Shown in pieces: positions 1 to 9,892 of a stretch of DNA of 64,000 nt. The translations under genes were made by a program, and so were the position numbers. The stretch's first letter is position 1, and each line of letters starts with the position of its first letter. The stretch is from Sarocladium kiliense. Lineage: Eukaryota; Ascomycota; Sordariomycetes; Hypocreales; Sarocladiaceae. The stretch lies in contig JAUZTG010000033.1 of the NCBI GenBank assembly GCA_030734395.1, positions 80,694-144,693 on the forward strand. Direction: 5' to 3'. The notes under the pieces were generated by a model. The model was given only the letters and a program-made list of their open reading frames with translations. It was not told the origin of the DNA and searched no databases.

Positions 1-437
1 TGAAGCGCCTACTCCTCGCTTTTCGAATATCGTTCCCAATGGCTCACTACTCTATTCTTTCACAGATAGTTCTTATCTATGTCGGCAATGCCGTGCTTCT
101 ACAGGAAGAAGGAAAGGAGCAATCAGAGTGCCAGTTTTACTTGAGGGTTTGTTTTGCCGGACTGGAGGATCTGTATGGCAGCTATCGTCAAGTGTGGGGC
201 GTCATGAAGGGTCTGCTGAGCATGTCTCTGAAGCGTGATGCTATCAATCCCGACGAGGCGGAACGAATCATGCGAGAGATGATGATACTAGGACAACACC
301 ATGATAATTCGGAAGAAACGACGTCGAGTGCGATTATGGATTTGGAGTTGGCAGTCATCGACCCTTCCGCCGCACAAGTCAATTGCCTTGCTGCTCAATT
401 CGATGACTTGATGCTGACGGTTAAGGCCAAAGTGTAA
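1..437 (+). CDS. C-terminal end of a fungal Zn2Cys6-type transcription factor (partial)
   Basis: The reading frame is open from the window edge (first full codon at 3) to a stop at 435-437, so this is the last exon of a gene that starts upstream. The residues look like the helical tail of the fungal-specific transcription factor domain: a hydrophobic segment (about IVLIYVGNAV), then a Cys-Phe-Ala-Gly-Leu stretch followed by YGSYRQVWGVMKGLLSMSLK, the usual layout before the C-terminus of these regulators. The internal ATG at 39 is not a likely start because coding sense continues upstream of it. No DNA-binding domain is visible here. Assignment rests on recognised family pattern only. Confidence 0.55.
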   Translation, partial: KRLLLAFRISFPMAHYSILSQIVLIYVGNAVLLQEEGKEQSECQFYLRVCFAGLEDLYGSYRQVWGVMKGLLSMSLKRDAINPDEAERIMREMMILGQHHDNSEETTSSAIMDLELAVIDPSAAQVNCLAAQFDDLMLTVKAKV

Positions 438-782
438 TGATAATATCTTACGGCAGAGACGGTCATCTCGGCAGCCTTTAAGAGAATTAAATTTTCCTGG
501 ATGGCTTCGGAAATCCATGGACACCCCCGGTGGCTGAGTTCATGAACGTCATTCGAGATTCACTGCAGATTTGTTTTGAAGAAAGTAGGCCACATTGAGG
601 GCCAAGGGAGTCATCGCTTTGCGACGCGCCCGTAGTTTATAATTTGATCTCGAGATATGCTAGGGAGGGATATCTAGGCGAAAGTTAGTGGTGTAATTTT
701 TATTTATCCTTGTCGCCTGAAATATAAATATGCTATTCGCCTTTCTATTAAAGAGTTTATCTTAAGCACATGTGGTTGTATC
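438..782. other. Non-coding, no feature seen
   Basis: About 345 bases between the transcription factor tail and the first 51-bp repeat array. No credible reading frame. The sequence becomes AT-richer from about 650. Confidence 0.4.
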
Positions 783-1031
783 CCTAGGAAAGATCGCCGA
801 TTGGGTCTGCTCGAAACTGTCGACAAAACCTAGCCTAGGAAAGATCGCTGGCCGGGTCTGCTCGAAAATATGGACAAACCCTAGCCTAGGAAAGATCGCT
901 GACTGGGTCTGGTCGAAAATACGGACAAATCGCCGACTAGGTCTGGTCGAAAACATGGACAAAACCTAGCCTATGAAAGATCGCTGACTGGGTCTGCTCG
1001 AAACTATCGACAAACCCTAGCCTAGGAAATG
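783..1031 (+). repeat. Left array of a roughly 51-bp tandem repeat
   Basis: Four to five imperfect units that begin CTAGGAAAGATCGC and contain GGTCTG(C/G)TCGAAA and GACAAAACCTAG. Units start near 783, 834, 885 and 971, with one truncated unit between. The same unit occurs in reverse complement at 2143-2347, so the two arrays form a large inverted repeat around about 1.1 kb. This structure is seen directly. Confidence 0.8.
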
Positions 1032-1055
1032 TCGCCGACTACTTTTCCAAAACCA

Positions 1056-1579
1056 TCAAATTGCTCTCAAACCTTGGTCAATGGACTGGTCAACCTCTTG
1101 AATCCCCTTTTGTTGGCTTTCCTCCTGTTGCTGCGAGGTGTTTTGTTCCCAGAGAAGTTCAATACATCGCAAGCCTCGGAATCCAGCGAGACACTCCGGA
1201 TATGGAGTCCCCGGGAATTCCCATTCATTCACTTCCACTAACATCCTTTCAATCTTATCAAGGCCTTGTCCGTAATGCCGTCTCAGGGCCTCGTGATAAT
1301 CTGGATTGTCTGTGACATCAGTAGTGAGCCAAAGTATGTCCACCCTGGGCGAAATGGTGGTGTTGGTTCATGGAGACTGATGGCTGTAGCCGCGCGCGTA
1401 TTTACGTCAAACCTTACTGGGATAGGCCTCCACCCCAGATGCGCCTTCGGCTTCTTGCTACAGTACATCCAATCTATATATAGCAAAGACGGTTCTAAGC
1501 ACATTCTGATGAGAGTGTAACCCTCGTTGTTGGACCCCTTGCCAGCAAGAGCTACAGTAACGCAAAGGTTATCAAGCAA
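1056..1579 (-). pseudogene. 2EXR-like gene fragment, frameshifted
   Basis: Two overlapping minus-strand frames (1283-1579, then 1056-1346) join into one recognisable protein if a single frameshift near 1346 is allowed. The upstream part has WRPIPVRFDVNTRAAT, like the 'VNRESRAEA' element of fungal 2EXR proteins. The downstream part begins VDILWLTTDV and ends in FRGLRCIELLWEQ, like the 'IDxLWL' and 'F.gLk.l.l' elements of the same family. 2EXR proteins are F-box-like and of unclear function. The gene is short, lacks a proper N-terminus and sits between inverted repeat arrays, so it is probably a captured and decayed piece. The family call is moderate to weak. Confidence 0.4.
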
Positions 1580-2004
1580 GGGTGGAGAAGCTTAGCTGCG
1601 CGGCGCAACATTTGTCGTTGGTTACGGGTATGACCCTGCTGAAGCCACAAGCAGCCACAATCACTCATTGTGGCGCAAGTGAAACATCCAGAGGCGAGCG
1701 ACCCCGCTTCGACCCCAGGTGTGTCGTGCATATCAATTCTATACCCATGGCGCCACGCCAGGCGGAATCGAGTAGAAGGGCCAACGTCAGCTCTCTTGAG
1801 CAAAAGCTGCACAGGCTTAGGCCAACCAAGTCCGATTCGATGCGTTGGCAAGTTTGCACTTGACTGACTGGGGGGACGAAACTGTCCCCCACTAAAAATA
1901 GATCGGGATGTCCTCATTTCTGACCCCCACCAAGAGTCACTGGTGGTCCAAGATCTGGGGTTGCCTTGAGTACACATACGATGTGCTGTACCGCTAGCCT
2001 CCAA

Positions 2005-2130
2005 TGTGCTGGCCCCCAATGTGCTGTGCTTCAGTGTGCTGTACTTCAATGTGCTGTGCTTCAGTGTGCTGTACTTCAGTGTGCTGTGCTTCAGTGTGCT
2101 GTGCTTCAAGGTGTGCTTCAATGTGCTCGC
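2005..2130 (+). repeat. 15-bp minisatellite
   Basis: About eight head-to-tail copies of CAGTGTGCTGTACTT or close variants (GCTT or ACTT endings). A minus-strand frame of 189 codons (1552-2121) runs through it and encodes a repeated HSTLK motif, but that is explained by the repeat and is not called as a gene. Confidence 0.85.
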
Positions 2131-2142
2131 TTCATTCGAGCA

Positions 2143-2347
2143 AGCGACCTTTCCTAGGCTAGGTTTTGTCCATAATTTCGAACAGACCCAGACGGCGAAT
2201 TGTCGATGTTTTCGAGCAAACCCAGTTAGCGATCTTTCCTAGCGTAGGTTTTGTCCATATTTTCGAACAAACCCAGCGAGCGATCATTCCTACAGTAGGT
2301 TTTGTCCACATTTTCGAGTAGACCCAGCCAGCGATCTTTCTTAGGCT
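2143..2347 (-). repeat. Right array of the 51-bp repeat, inverted
   Basis: Four units in reverse complement relative to 783-1031: repeated GGTTTTGTCCA, TTTTCGA(A/G), AGACCCAG and CGATCTTTCCTAG blocks. Together with the left array it delimits a foldback-like structure of about 1.57 kb. Confidence 0.8.
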
Positions 2348-4249
2348 ACAAATACGGCTCGCATAACTATCTGACCATATCTGCCCACCTCACACTAAGA
2401 CAAGACGTACCTGTCTAGGGATCTGTGATACCTTTCACCACAGGGGCTATCGCCTAAGTCCGAGGACGTATTAATAGGTAAAGGTCTTGCTGTTAAAGGT
2501 CTTGCTGGCCAGGGGGGGCGGAAAGCGGATGTTTCTTGTTGGCAAGTGACTTCCTGGCAGAGGTCCTGCTGTTAAAGGTCCTGTTTGTAGGGGTGCTGAA
2601 AGCGGATTGCACTTACCAAACATGGTGGGTCGCCCAGTGGTAGCCCTACTAGTATGGTGCTACAATGTGCCATCCAAGTGTGCTGTGATGATGAAAACAC
2701 CACACCCAGCTCAGAATATCGAACCCAAACACGGGCCGAGGGGATGACGCAGTCAATGTACGCTAGGCCGAAAAGAGCTACCACAGGCCGGACGCTGCGT
2801 GAGACCACATTGAGTCACGTGCTTTGAGATCTCCGGTCCAGGCGCTTCTGTCCCTTACCAGCTTCCCCGTTGTGGGACTGACTTAGTCCAGCTCCATGTA
2901 CTGTATGGGAGGAGGAAGAAGCATAGAGTTTCTCGGAGCAAATAATCTCACCGCTTACAACTTAGAGCGTGGATGTTGCGGGTGCTGTAATTATTAATAT
3001 AAGCATATAAGCATGCGCATCAACAACATTCATAACCCTTCGTCTCAGTGAGAAACGAAGTATCTGTGCGGAACCTAGCGGAGGCTACCAAAGACGGACA
3101 AAGACGTACGGTACAGTACCAGATGGGCTCCGACAATTCGTCCATCTAGCTTGGGCGAGACGGGTTTGGGGAGAGGGGAGGAAGGAATAACTGTGTCGTC
3201 CACAAATGGAATGTCCCAATTATATCGTCTATAACTGGATTGTACAGTATGTTATGCCTGAAGTTGGCGTCGCAATAGTGCTTGCATTAGTCAGCTTTTG
3301 TCCTCCGCACACACACCCTTGGTTGCGCCAGCAACTGCTAGGCGGTCATACGGTCATTGGGCGGCACTTGAAGTTGGGACACTGACGCTCTTGCACAAAG
3401 TCGCCGGTAGCCGCGCTGGCAAGATCCCGTGCTGGAACTCGCCCCAGATTGTTGCCTATCCAATCAATCGATTCCAAGCCCGCTCTTTCGGCCCTAAGGC
3501 AACACCATGAACTGGCGATCCACGTTTCTCCCGTTTACCCAATAGGATTAGGGCAGTTGCAGCCGCGGCGGACGCACCCGGGTTACCCGCCCATCCTCGC
3601 GGCTTAGACTTGGTTGAGGCAAGCACAGTAACCGCCTTTCAACCCAGCCTTCACATCCCTTTTGGCGTACATGCGAAGCTGAAAGGTCGGGATGTATTTT
3701 TGCTTAGCTTTGGCCAGCCTTGAAATGAACCGTCAACGTTATCAGGTTCATGTGACGTGTGTCACGACGTGATTCGCTCGCCAAGTCCGGTGTGCCTCGA
3801 AAGTAGCTGCACCATGCAGGCAGACAGCCTCATAACCAACGACCGTTGTCCTCACACTCCTCACTGTCGTCACCATTCGATTCATCAGCGGACGAGCTCT
3901 TCTCGACGCAGCCATTTCACCTTTGTTTATGCAAGATGTAGTTGGTGCTACTGCTGCGGAGCCCGTAGCCCTCCTCGCCCTCCACAGCTCAAGAGTCGTA
4001 ACGTGCAGTATTACACATGCATGTCGACAACATTCGTTATCATGGGGGCAAAGGCTCCACCGTGTGATTGAAGCGATCCGTGCGGGGAATGTAAGTTGAC
4101 AGCGGCCGATATCGCGGCCAGCTTCTCAATATAAGGGGACATGGGATCATCTGCCGCGAAGTCTCTTTCCCATTTTCACCGGAGCCTAGAGCCACAGCAA
4201 AAAATTCAAGAACTCTCTAGATTTGCAGACTGCCCTCCTGTATTGGACA
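2348..4249. other. Long intergenic stretch with one short imperfect direct repeat
   Basis: No credible gene. A segment at about 2480-2530 (AGGTCTTGCTGTTAAAGGTC and then GGAAAGCGGATG) is repeated imperfectly at about 2562-2610. The only sizeable plus-strand frame (3757-4071) has Cys/Ser/Pro-rich composition without a recognisable domain or splice context. Confidence 0.4.
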
Positions 4250-5821
4250 ATGTCCAACGCAATGCTGCCGCATGGTTCCAGCACTGAATCGGATGATTCG
4301 GGCTCAGACACCCTCGATGATCTACTTTCCCTTCTTTGTGGCGTCGCCAACACGGAAAGCTTCAAGTCAATTCGCTCAGAAATCCAACAAAATGCCATTC
4401 TGCAGCGGAAAATCATGTCCCTCGAAGCCGCATTTGAGATGAGCGCCACCACGGTAGCAAAGAAACAGGCTGAGATAGAAGAAGTCATTGCACGCCACGA
4501 ACAGGAAACAAGCAACCGAACATCTCTTCTGCAGGACGAGACTGAGCGCAGTTCAAAGGCGCTCAAGGAGTTGGCCTCGGAAAAAGCTCATTCAGCCAGC
4601 AAGAATGAGCAGATCATGGGCCTGGAAGAGCAACTCAAGAATCTGACACTCCAAATCAAAGCCAAGGACCTCCGCATTGCTGAGCTAGGGGATGTAGAGG
4701 AATTGAAGAGCGACCTAGAGATCCGACTCAGTGGGAGTCAGGACGCACTGAAGGCCAAGTCTGAACAGCTCACTGAGGCATCGCGGAGCTTAGAGCTGGT
4801 CCAATCACTGGTGTTTCATCTCGACACCGTCCAGAGTAGCAGAGATAAGATGTAAGTTACATCCCGATCCCAAGCTTCGTGACTTACTGACAGATGCACA
4901 CTCAGTTGCGGCGCCCTCGACCGTATGTTCAACGATGCACTCCAACTAATCAGTGACTGGCTGCAAGGGGACTTCGACGAGAGTCGGCTTACAAATGTCG
5001 AGGGTTGGGAAGCTCTGAGGGACCACTCGTCTATCAGCCGCGCGTTTCCTTTGCCACAATCGAACTCGGCTTCTGGGAAGGCAATGAGGATCGCTGCGGG
5101 CCTTTCTATCTATGCTAGGGCCCTTGCCAAGCACGTTATGAAGTCGACAAATATTCTGCACAACGATGAGACTCTCGATGCACTAACCAAGCTAGAAAGA
5201 CAAAATCCTGAACAGGCGGCCTATGTTCGGGCAGTCTTACTCAAGGCATTTCCGGAGATACAGAAGCGAGAAAATGAGAAGCAGGCCTCTTTGGTGGTCA
5301 CAGATGTAGTCCGAGCTCTTGGCTGGTGTGTTCCGAGCAAGGACAGAGGTCACTTTCAGTCTAGCGTCGAGAAGGTCACGACGAAGATCGCCGACAGCTG
5401 GACACTCATCCAGACGCTGGAAGAGACGATCAAAGCGTCGTTCTCTACGGACTTTACTGAGGACTGGATGCCGCTACCAACAAAGCCCGCCGTGACTACC
5501 AAGGCTTCAGCGACATCCGCACACAAAAACAAACAACAGGAGAAGCAGCACCAAGGTGACACTCAAGAACGAACAGAGCGGGCACCTGTCATTTATCCTG
5601 TTTTTCCGTCCTTTATTTGCATCGGCTCCAAGCACGCCACGGACTCCCTTTTGTTGGCTGGCTACGGGCTCACGGAAACACAGATTAACAAGGCTCGTGA
5701 GGAGTTCTCTCGGAGGCCACAACGCAAGGCTGTGAGGCACGCGGGTCTAGTGCCCCGACAGAGAAGAAACTCTGTGCTTTTTCAGTCAGCTGGTGGTTCA
5801 AATGGGCTTAAAAATGAGTAA
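4250..5821 (+). CDS. Coiled-coil hypothetical protein, two exons
   Basis: Predicted product is 505 residues. Exon 1 is 4250-4851 and exon 2 is 4906-5821. The 54-nt intron has a GTAAGT donor, a CTGAC branch-like site and a CAG acceptor, and splicing keeps the frame exactly. The ATG at 4250 was chosen because it lies in a good context (ACAATG) and no in-frame ATG precedes it. Residues about 35-200 are Glu/Lys/Leu/Gln-rich with heptad-like spacing, a probable long coiled coil. The second half contains a Lys/Gln/Glu-rich linker and a basic C-terminus. I do not recognise a catalytic domain. Such proteins often act as scaffolds, but that is inference. The gene looks intact. Confidence 0.7.
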
Positions 5822-6055
5822 TCCAGGTGAAGAGCCTCGGTTGTCCAGGCCAGCGACGCACCCTGATTCTCGTTCGACCACTGGCGCGTGCCTTTTCTTA
5901 GCCCATGGATCAATGCGGAGTTTTTCGTTCCTTGCAGTTCAATTGCATCAAAGGCGGATGCGTCAATTTAGGCGCCACAAGATGACCAAGCTTTAGGCCG
6001 TCACAAGCCACGCACTGGAGAAACCGATGGGGATCGCAGATTCTCGGAGATCAAA

Positions 6056-6139
6056 TGGCAGACCCACTCAGCATCGCCGCCGGTCTGGTAGGCATCGTCG
6101 CCGCAATAGTGCAATCGACCAAGTCAAGTCGACCCTGAC
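6056..6139 (+). pseudogene. Remnant of a fungal STAND-protein N-terminus
   Basis: From the ATG at 6056 the frame reads MADPLSIAAGLVGIVAAIVQ, then stops after about 27 codons. This opening, M(A)DPLSI(A/T)A followed by a small-residue-rich membrane-like helix, is the hallmark start of many fungal NACHT, NB-ARC and ankyrin STAND proteins. Nothing downstream continues as a STAND protein, so this is a truncated remnant. Confidence 0.45.
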
Positions 6140-6447
6140 CAGGCTTGCAGTGCGTCAACTATGTTACGTCTATCGCGCCATGGATGCAATGTGAGACCTC
6201 CGAATGCCATCACCCAACAGAACGGCGAACACGTGTCCATGGCAAGGTCGCGCAGGTGAGACTGCGGCACGGCTAGGGCACTAGTCATTTCCTCTCTCGC
6301 AAGCACGAGAAATCGAAGTTCGACATAGCCATTATTGAATTTCCGTACCTTTCCCTGCTTTCAAGTTTCTGTTCGCAATACCTTTCTTGCAAAACCGCTA
6401 TTTCCCATCTTGCTTAAGCGTACAGTGTCAGATGCGCGGCTCTGGCA

Positions 6448-7036
6448 ATGTCCTCAGACAAGCGCGAACCTCCAACGACACCCAGTCAAGAAGGGAGTGG
6501 CGAATTGACGTCACATGAAGAACTTCAGCATGATGTTCATGGGGGGAGGGGGGGGGGGGGGCTCATGGATTGTCCTCAAAAGGTTCCTATCCAACAGTTT
6601 TTTTTTCCGTAGAATGTTGAAGTCGAGGCTGATCAAACTACGTTACAAGACCATGTGGCGGCGGCTGCTAAATTTATCAAGACCTTCCCTCCCCGCGGAG
6701 AATTGCAACAGTACCGACTAGCCGCAAGCACACAATTTTCTTGTTGTCGTTGTCAAGAACCTAAAAAAGTCGAAACTCGTTGCTATCAAAGAGGGGAATT
6801 GGGGCCAGCTTTGTTGCAATGGGTGCTATGGATTGCTTGCTTCGGCCATGTCTACATTTGCAACACAGTTGACAAGGTGAGTAGACCGGCTGCAGCGTGC
6901 ACTCTACATCAAGATTGAAAGATTCCTCGCCTTGGACAAGGAACAACGCATATTGCGTGGGAAACGGGCAACTGCCGCAAGAGGACTGCGTATGGACCAC
7001 TCCATAAGTGCCGCCGCCGTGAAGCTCCATCCTTAG
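6448..7036 (+). pseudogene. Cys-rich zinc-binding protein gene with frameshifts at homopolymers
   Basis: An ATG at 6448 opens a polar N-terminus (MSSDKREPPTTPSQEGSGEL) that leads into a poly-G tract at about 6541-6561. Past that tract and a T9 run at about 6600 the sense moves to another frame (VEVEADQTTLQDHVAAAAKF, then CCRC). After an A6 run near 6770 it moves again (NWGQLCCNGCYGLL). CCRC plus CCNGC would give a four-cysteine zinc site. A GTGAGT donor near 6878 and a downstream stretch ending at a stop at 7034-7036 suggest one more exon. Either this gene is decayed or the homopolymers are wrongly counted. Function unknown. Confidence 0.4.
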
Positions 7037-7316
7037 ATTGGACTGCGCTCGGCTTCAGGCCTTCTGGCAATCCCATCCAGCTTAGCTTACTTGGCAGGCC
7101 GGCAGCGCTGCGCCATGGGGACATATGCAGGCTTGCGGACTTCCGACTAGGTCGCATGAGCTTCAGTTGGCTCCCTTGCTGCTTCTCGAGTTGTGACGTG
7201 GCAAGCGTGCGATCGACTAAAAACGTATATCTGAGTAGTCCCTGGTCTCCATGCTCTGAACAACGGGCATTGTTGGCAATCAGAACCTGTTGAATGACCG
7301 AGATTGGCGACATATC

Positions 7317-8051
7317 ATGAGTCCAGCCTACATCTCGTCCTTCGATTGCGAGACCTGCGACAGGACCTTCAGCAGTGAGGAGGCTCTTGAGCAGCACCTC
7401 CGGGATTCACCAGTCCACAGCTCATCCTTCGATTGCGAGACCTGCGACAGGACCTTCAGCAGTGTGGAGGCACTTGAGCAGCACCTCCGGGATTCACCAG
7501 TCCACCAAGAGCAGACCGAAACTCCTTTAGATAAGTTTTTCCGATCTTTCCCAACATTCACTTATGATCCTTCGCTCTCCCCAGCCATTTCATATGCCAA
7601 ACTGCAGGAACAAAAAAGATGGCGCCATGGCGATCCTGAATCAGACCATGCATGGAAAAGATACCAGGACGCGCTTCAGAGCGAGTTCAATATGTGGTAT
7701 GGGGCAGAGGATGACTTAGATGCATGGCATGCGCTTTGTCGCGCAATCAGCATCGAACCGCTTGCCAAGACGTGTGGACAATGTGAAAAGGGAGGATACC
7801 ATCTATCGGTTTTGGGTGACTTGAGCTAACGCATTTCGTAGGTCACGCGAAGAACTCACGTCAATATCATCGACTTGCTCGAATGGGGACGGAGGAATGG
7901 TGCGCAAAAGGTACCGACCTTCCAGACTGTTGCAGAGCTGCGCACCTATACCAAGGAGACAGGCAAGGTTTTCCGTAATACGCTCGGTCAAGGAGACGGC
8001 AACGTTGTGTTGAGACACTTGCTCCGAAATATTTATCGACAAAAGCTGTGA
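7317..8051 (+). CDS. Tandem C2H2 zinc-finger protein with a damaged splice donor
   Basis: Exon 1 (7317-7790) starts at ATG 7317 and encodes two nearly identical 28-residue C2H2 units, each C-x2-C-x12-H-x6-H, starting FDCETCDRTF. A conserved-looking region ending in CGQCEK follows. Exon 2 (7842-8051) starts VTRRTHVNIIDLLEWGRRNG and ends RNIYRQKL-stop. The expected 51-nt intron at 7791-7841 has a perfect CTAAC branch site and a TAG acceptor in the right phase, but its first two bases are GG, not GT. No alternative GT donor nearby keeps the frame. Without splicing, translation stops at about 7829 after 18 extra codons. DNA binding is likely from the fingers; targets are unknown. Confidence 0.6.
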
Positions 8052-8257
8052 CAGTCATGGTCATCACCTTTGCTTATACACTGATTATTTTCATCAGATC
8101 ACTTCCTCGTTGTGACCTTTCTTGTGCTGGTCACGTGCCTTATGTCCAAGACGTCGTTTTAGACCGTTATCTGCCTTCTGCTGATTCAGCCTGTCTGTCT
8201 TTTTAATGGTACGTCGTATCCTCGACGGCCCATCCCGTAGTTGACAGCACTCCATAC

Positions 8258-9430
8258 ATGGGGAAAACCATTTCTCAACTTCAACGTTTTCTCAAGATCT
8301 TCGACATTATACAGTCCGTGGCGCACCCAGCTTTAGGCCCTATAAATCCTGCTATTGCTACTGAGCCGTTCTTTTGTATGAGGCATCTCGTAGGATCGAC
8401 GAGGAATGTGCCAGTGTCCTTTAAAGAGATATGATGGATACCCCGTACCTAAGCTGGCACGTACGATGGTTTCGTCGATGCCGTTGCGCCGGCCCAGAAC
8501 AATTGGTCTGAGCGGGGTTCTAGCTCGATCCACTTTTCAGAGCCTCGTAATGACGATCTTTGAGCTTGGCGTTAGTGAACAACAAATGGGCCTAATCAGC
8601 CTGATCAGCGAAACTAGAGAAAGTGTAATGAAGTCGCAAATCGAATTGTTGGCAATTCGCGGTATCAATGCAACGAAGAACTCAACATACAAAGTTCTCG
8701 GCAACGTATGTCCCTTAGCTTGAGGCATTGCACCACCTCCCAACGCAAGAATCGACGTGGTCACTCCCCCAACCACAACCATATCAATACAACTGTATTA
8801 TCTGGTTAGGAAAGACCAAAAATCCTGCAATTCAGAGGTGCGCGTTCTTAACACATTTCTAAACAATAGCAACTATCCTCAGCTCTGACGCAAGCCTCCC
8901 TTGTCTCCGCCGGTCGCAACACAATATCTATGGCGAAACACGAGCTGTCGACGGCGAACATCTCAGCTGCCCTAGCCACTGCAGCAAAGACGTGCAAGGG
9001 GTATGCAGTGGAAAGCTTTCCTCAGGCAGCCTTGCATACTTTCCAAGCCTGTCAGGTCAACTCTGGCACAGCCATCGCGGTCGGCATTACCGGCGTTGGC
9101 ATTCTCCTCGTTGCTGCCCCGGGAACTGTTGCTGCGCCAGCGTTGGCAGTGGCTGGTTTTGGGCCGAACGGCATAGTGGCTGGTGCGTTTCCCTCTCAAG
9201 CCTGCTTTAGACATTCTTCGCCTTAATACTAATAGCACCGTGCAGGATCTGCAGCTGCCAGTATCCATAGCGGAATAGGCAGTGTCGCGGCTCCAGGTTT
9301 GTTCGCTGCCCTGCAGAGCGCAGGTGCTGGTGGTTATAGCGCGACAACCGTGTACGGAACGGTTCAGGTTGTAGGTGGGACCATTTCGTCGGCGACGAGT
9401 GCTATCACATGGGCCAAGGCCAAGCTTTGA
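8258..9430 (+). CDS. IFI6/IFI27-like (interferon-induced 6-16 family) small membrane protein
   Basis: The core is secure. An exon running at least from 8870 to 9182 and a last exon 9246-9430 are joined by a 63-nt GTGCGT...CAG intron with an ACTAAT branch site. The product contains a small-residue-rich hydrophobic region (GTAIAVGITGVGILLVAAPG), then GFGPNGIVAG and SAAASIHSGIGSVAAPGLFA, diagnostic of the animal ISG12/IFI27 family that also occurs in fungi. The 5' part is less certain. A GTATGT donor near 8707 and an acceptor at 8869 connect in phase to an upstream exon (8406 frame), and an ATG at 8258 opens a further piece that needs one more intron or a frameshift near 8430. The conservative start is the ATG at 8930 (145 residues). 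In animals these proteins sit in mitochondrial or ER membranes and affect cell death; the fungal role is unknown. Confidence 0.65.
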
Positions 9431-9892
9431 GAGGAGGGAGTCTCAGGCAGCGCTGGCAGGCGATGAATGAACAACGACATTACAACCGTCTGTCCCGGCT
9501 AAAATAGATCGGATGTCCTCAGTTCTTGCACCGCCAAAGATACCGGTCCCAAATTTAGTCTGATACGCTGCCCGGTAGCCCTCTTCCTCATGCCGGTCGT
9601 CGAAGTGGCTGGATTACAGGGAGCAGGTCTGCTTCAACGTCAACCGCAGCCCCTGCTGTTGTCCGGAATGCGCCTGTGATGGTCTGGACTGCTCGTCTCT
9701 AAATCCTCTGCATTGCATGACCATCGCACACCCTCTTCCTGATCGTCCGTCGCCTGGTACGTGCCATGCGGAACAGCCATACGTCATCTGTGGCATAACT
9801 ATGGCACGGTAAAACTTGTTAAGATCATGTGACCCAGGTCGATGATGCCTACGCTGATAAAGCCGACAGCCTCTTCGTTGCTGTCAATTTTG
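9431..9892. other. Intergenic, with a dispersed repeat motif
   Basis: No gene. About 9489-9548 resembles 1880-1943: both read CTGTCCC, then CTAAAATAGATCG, GATGTCCTCA, and a Cys/Ala-rich tail. This suggests remnants of one dispersed element. Confidence 0.35.

Noticed and set aside
1552..2121. 189-codon minus-strand frame with HSTLK repeats
   Set aside because: Its N-terminus is the 15-bp minisatellite and the remainder has no recognisable domain or coding pattern.
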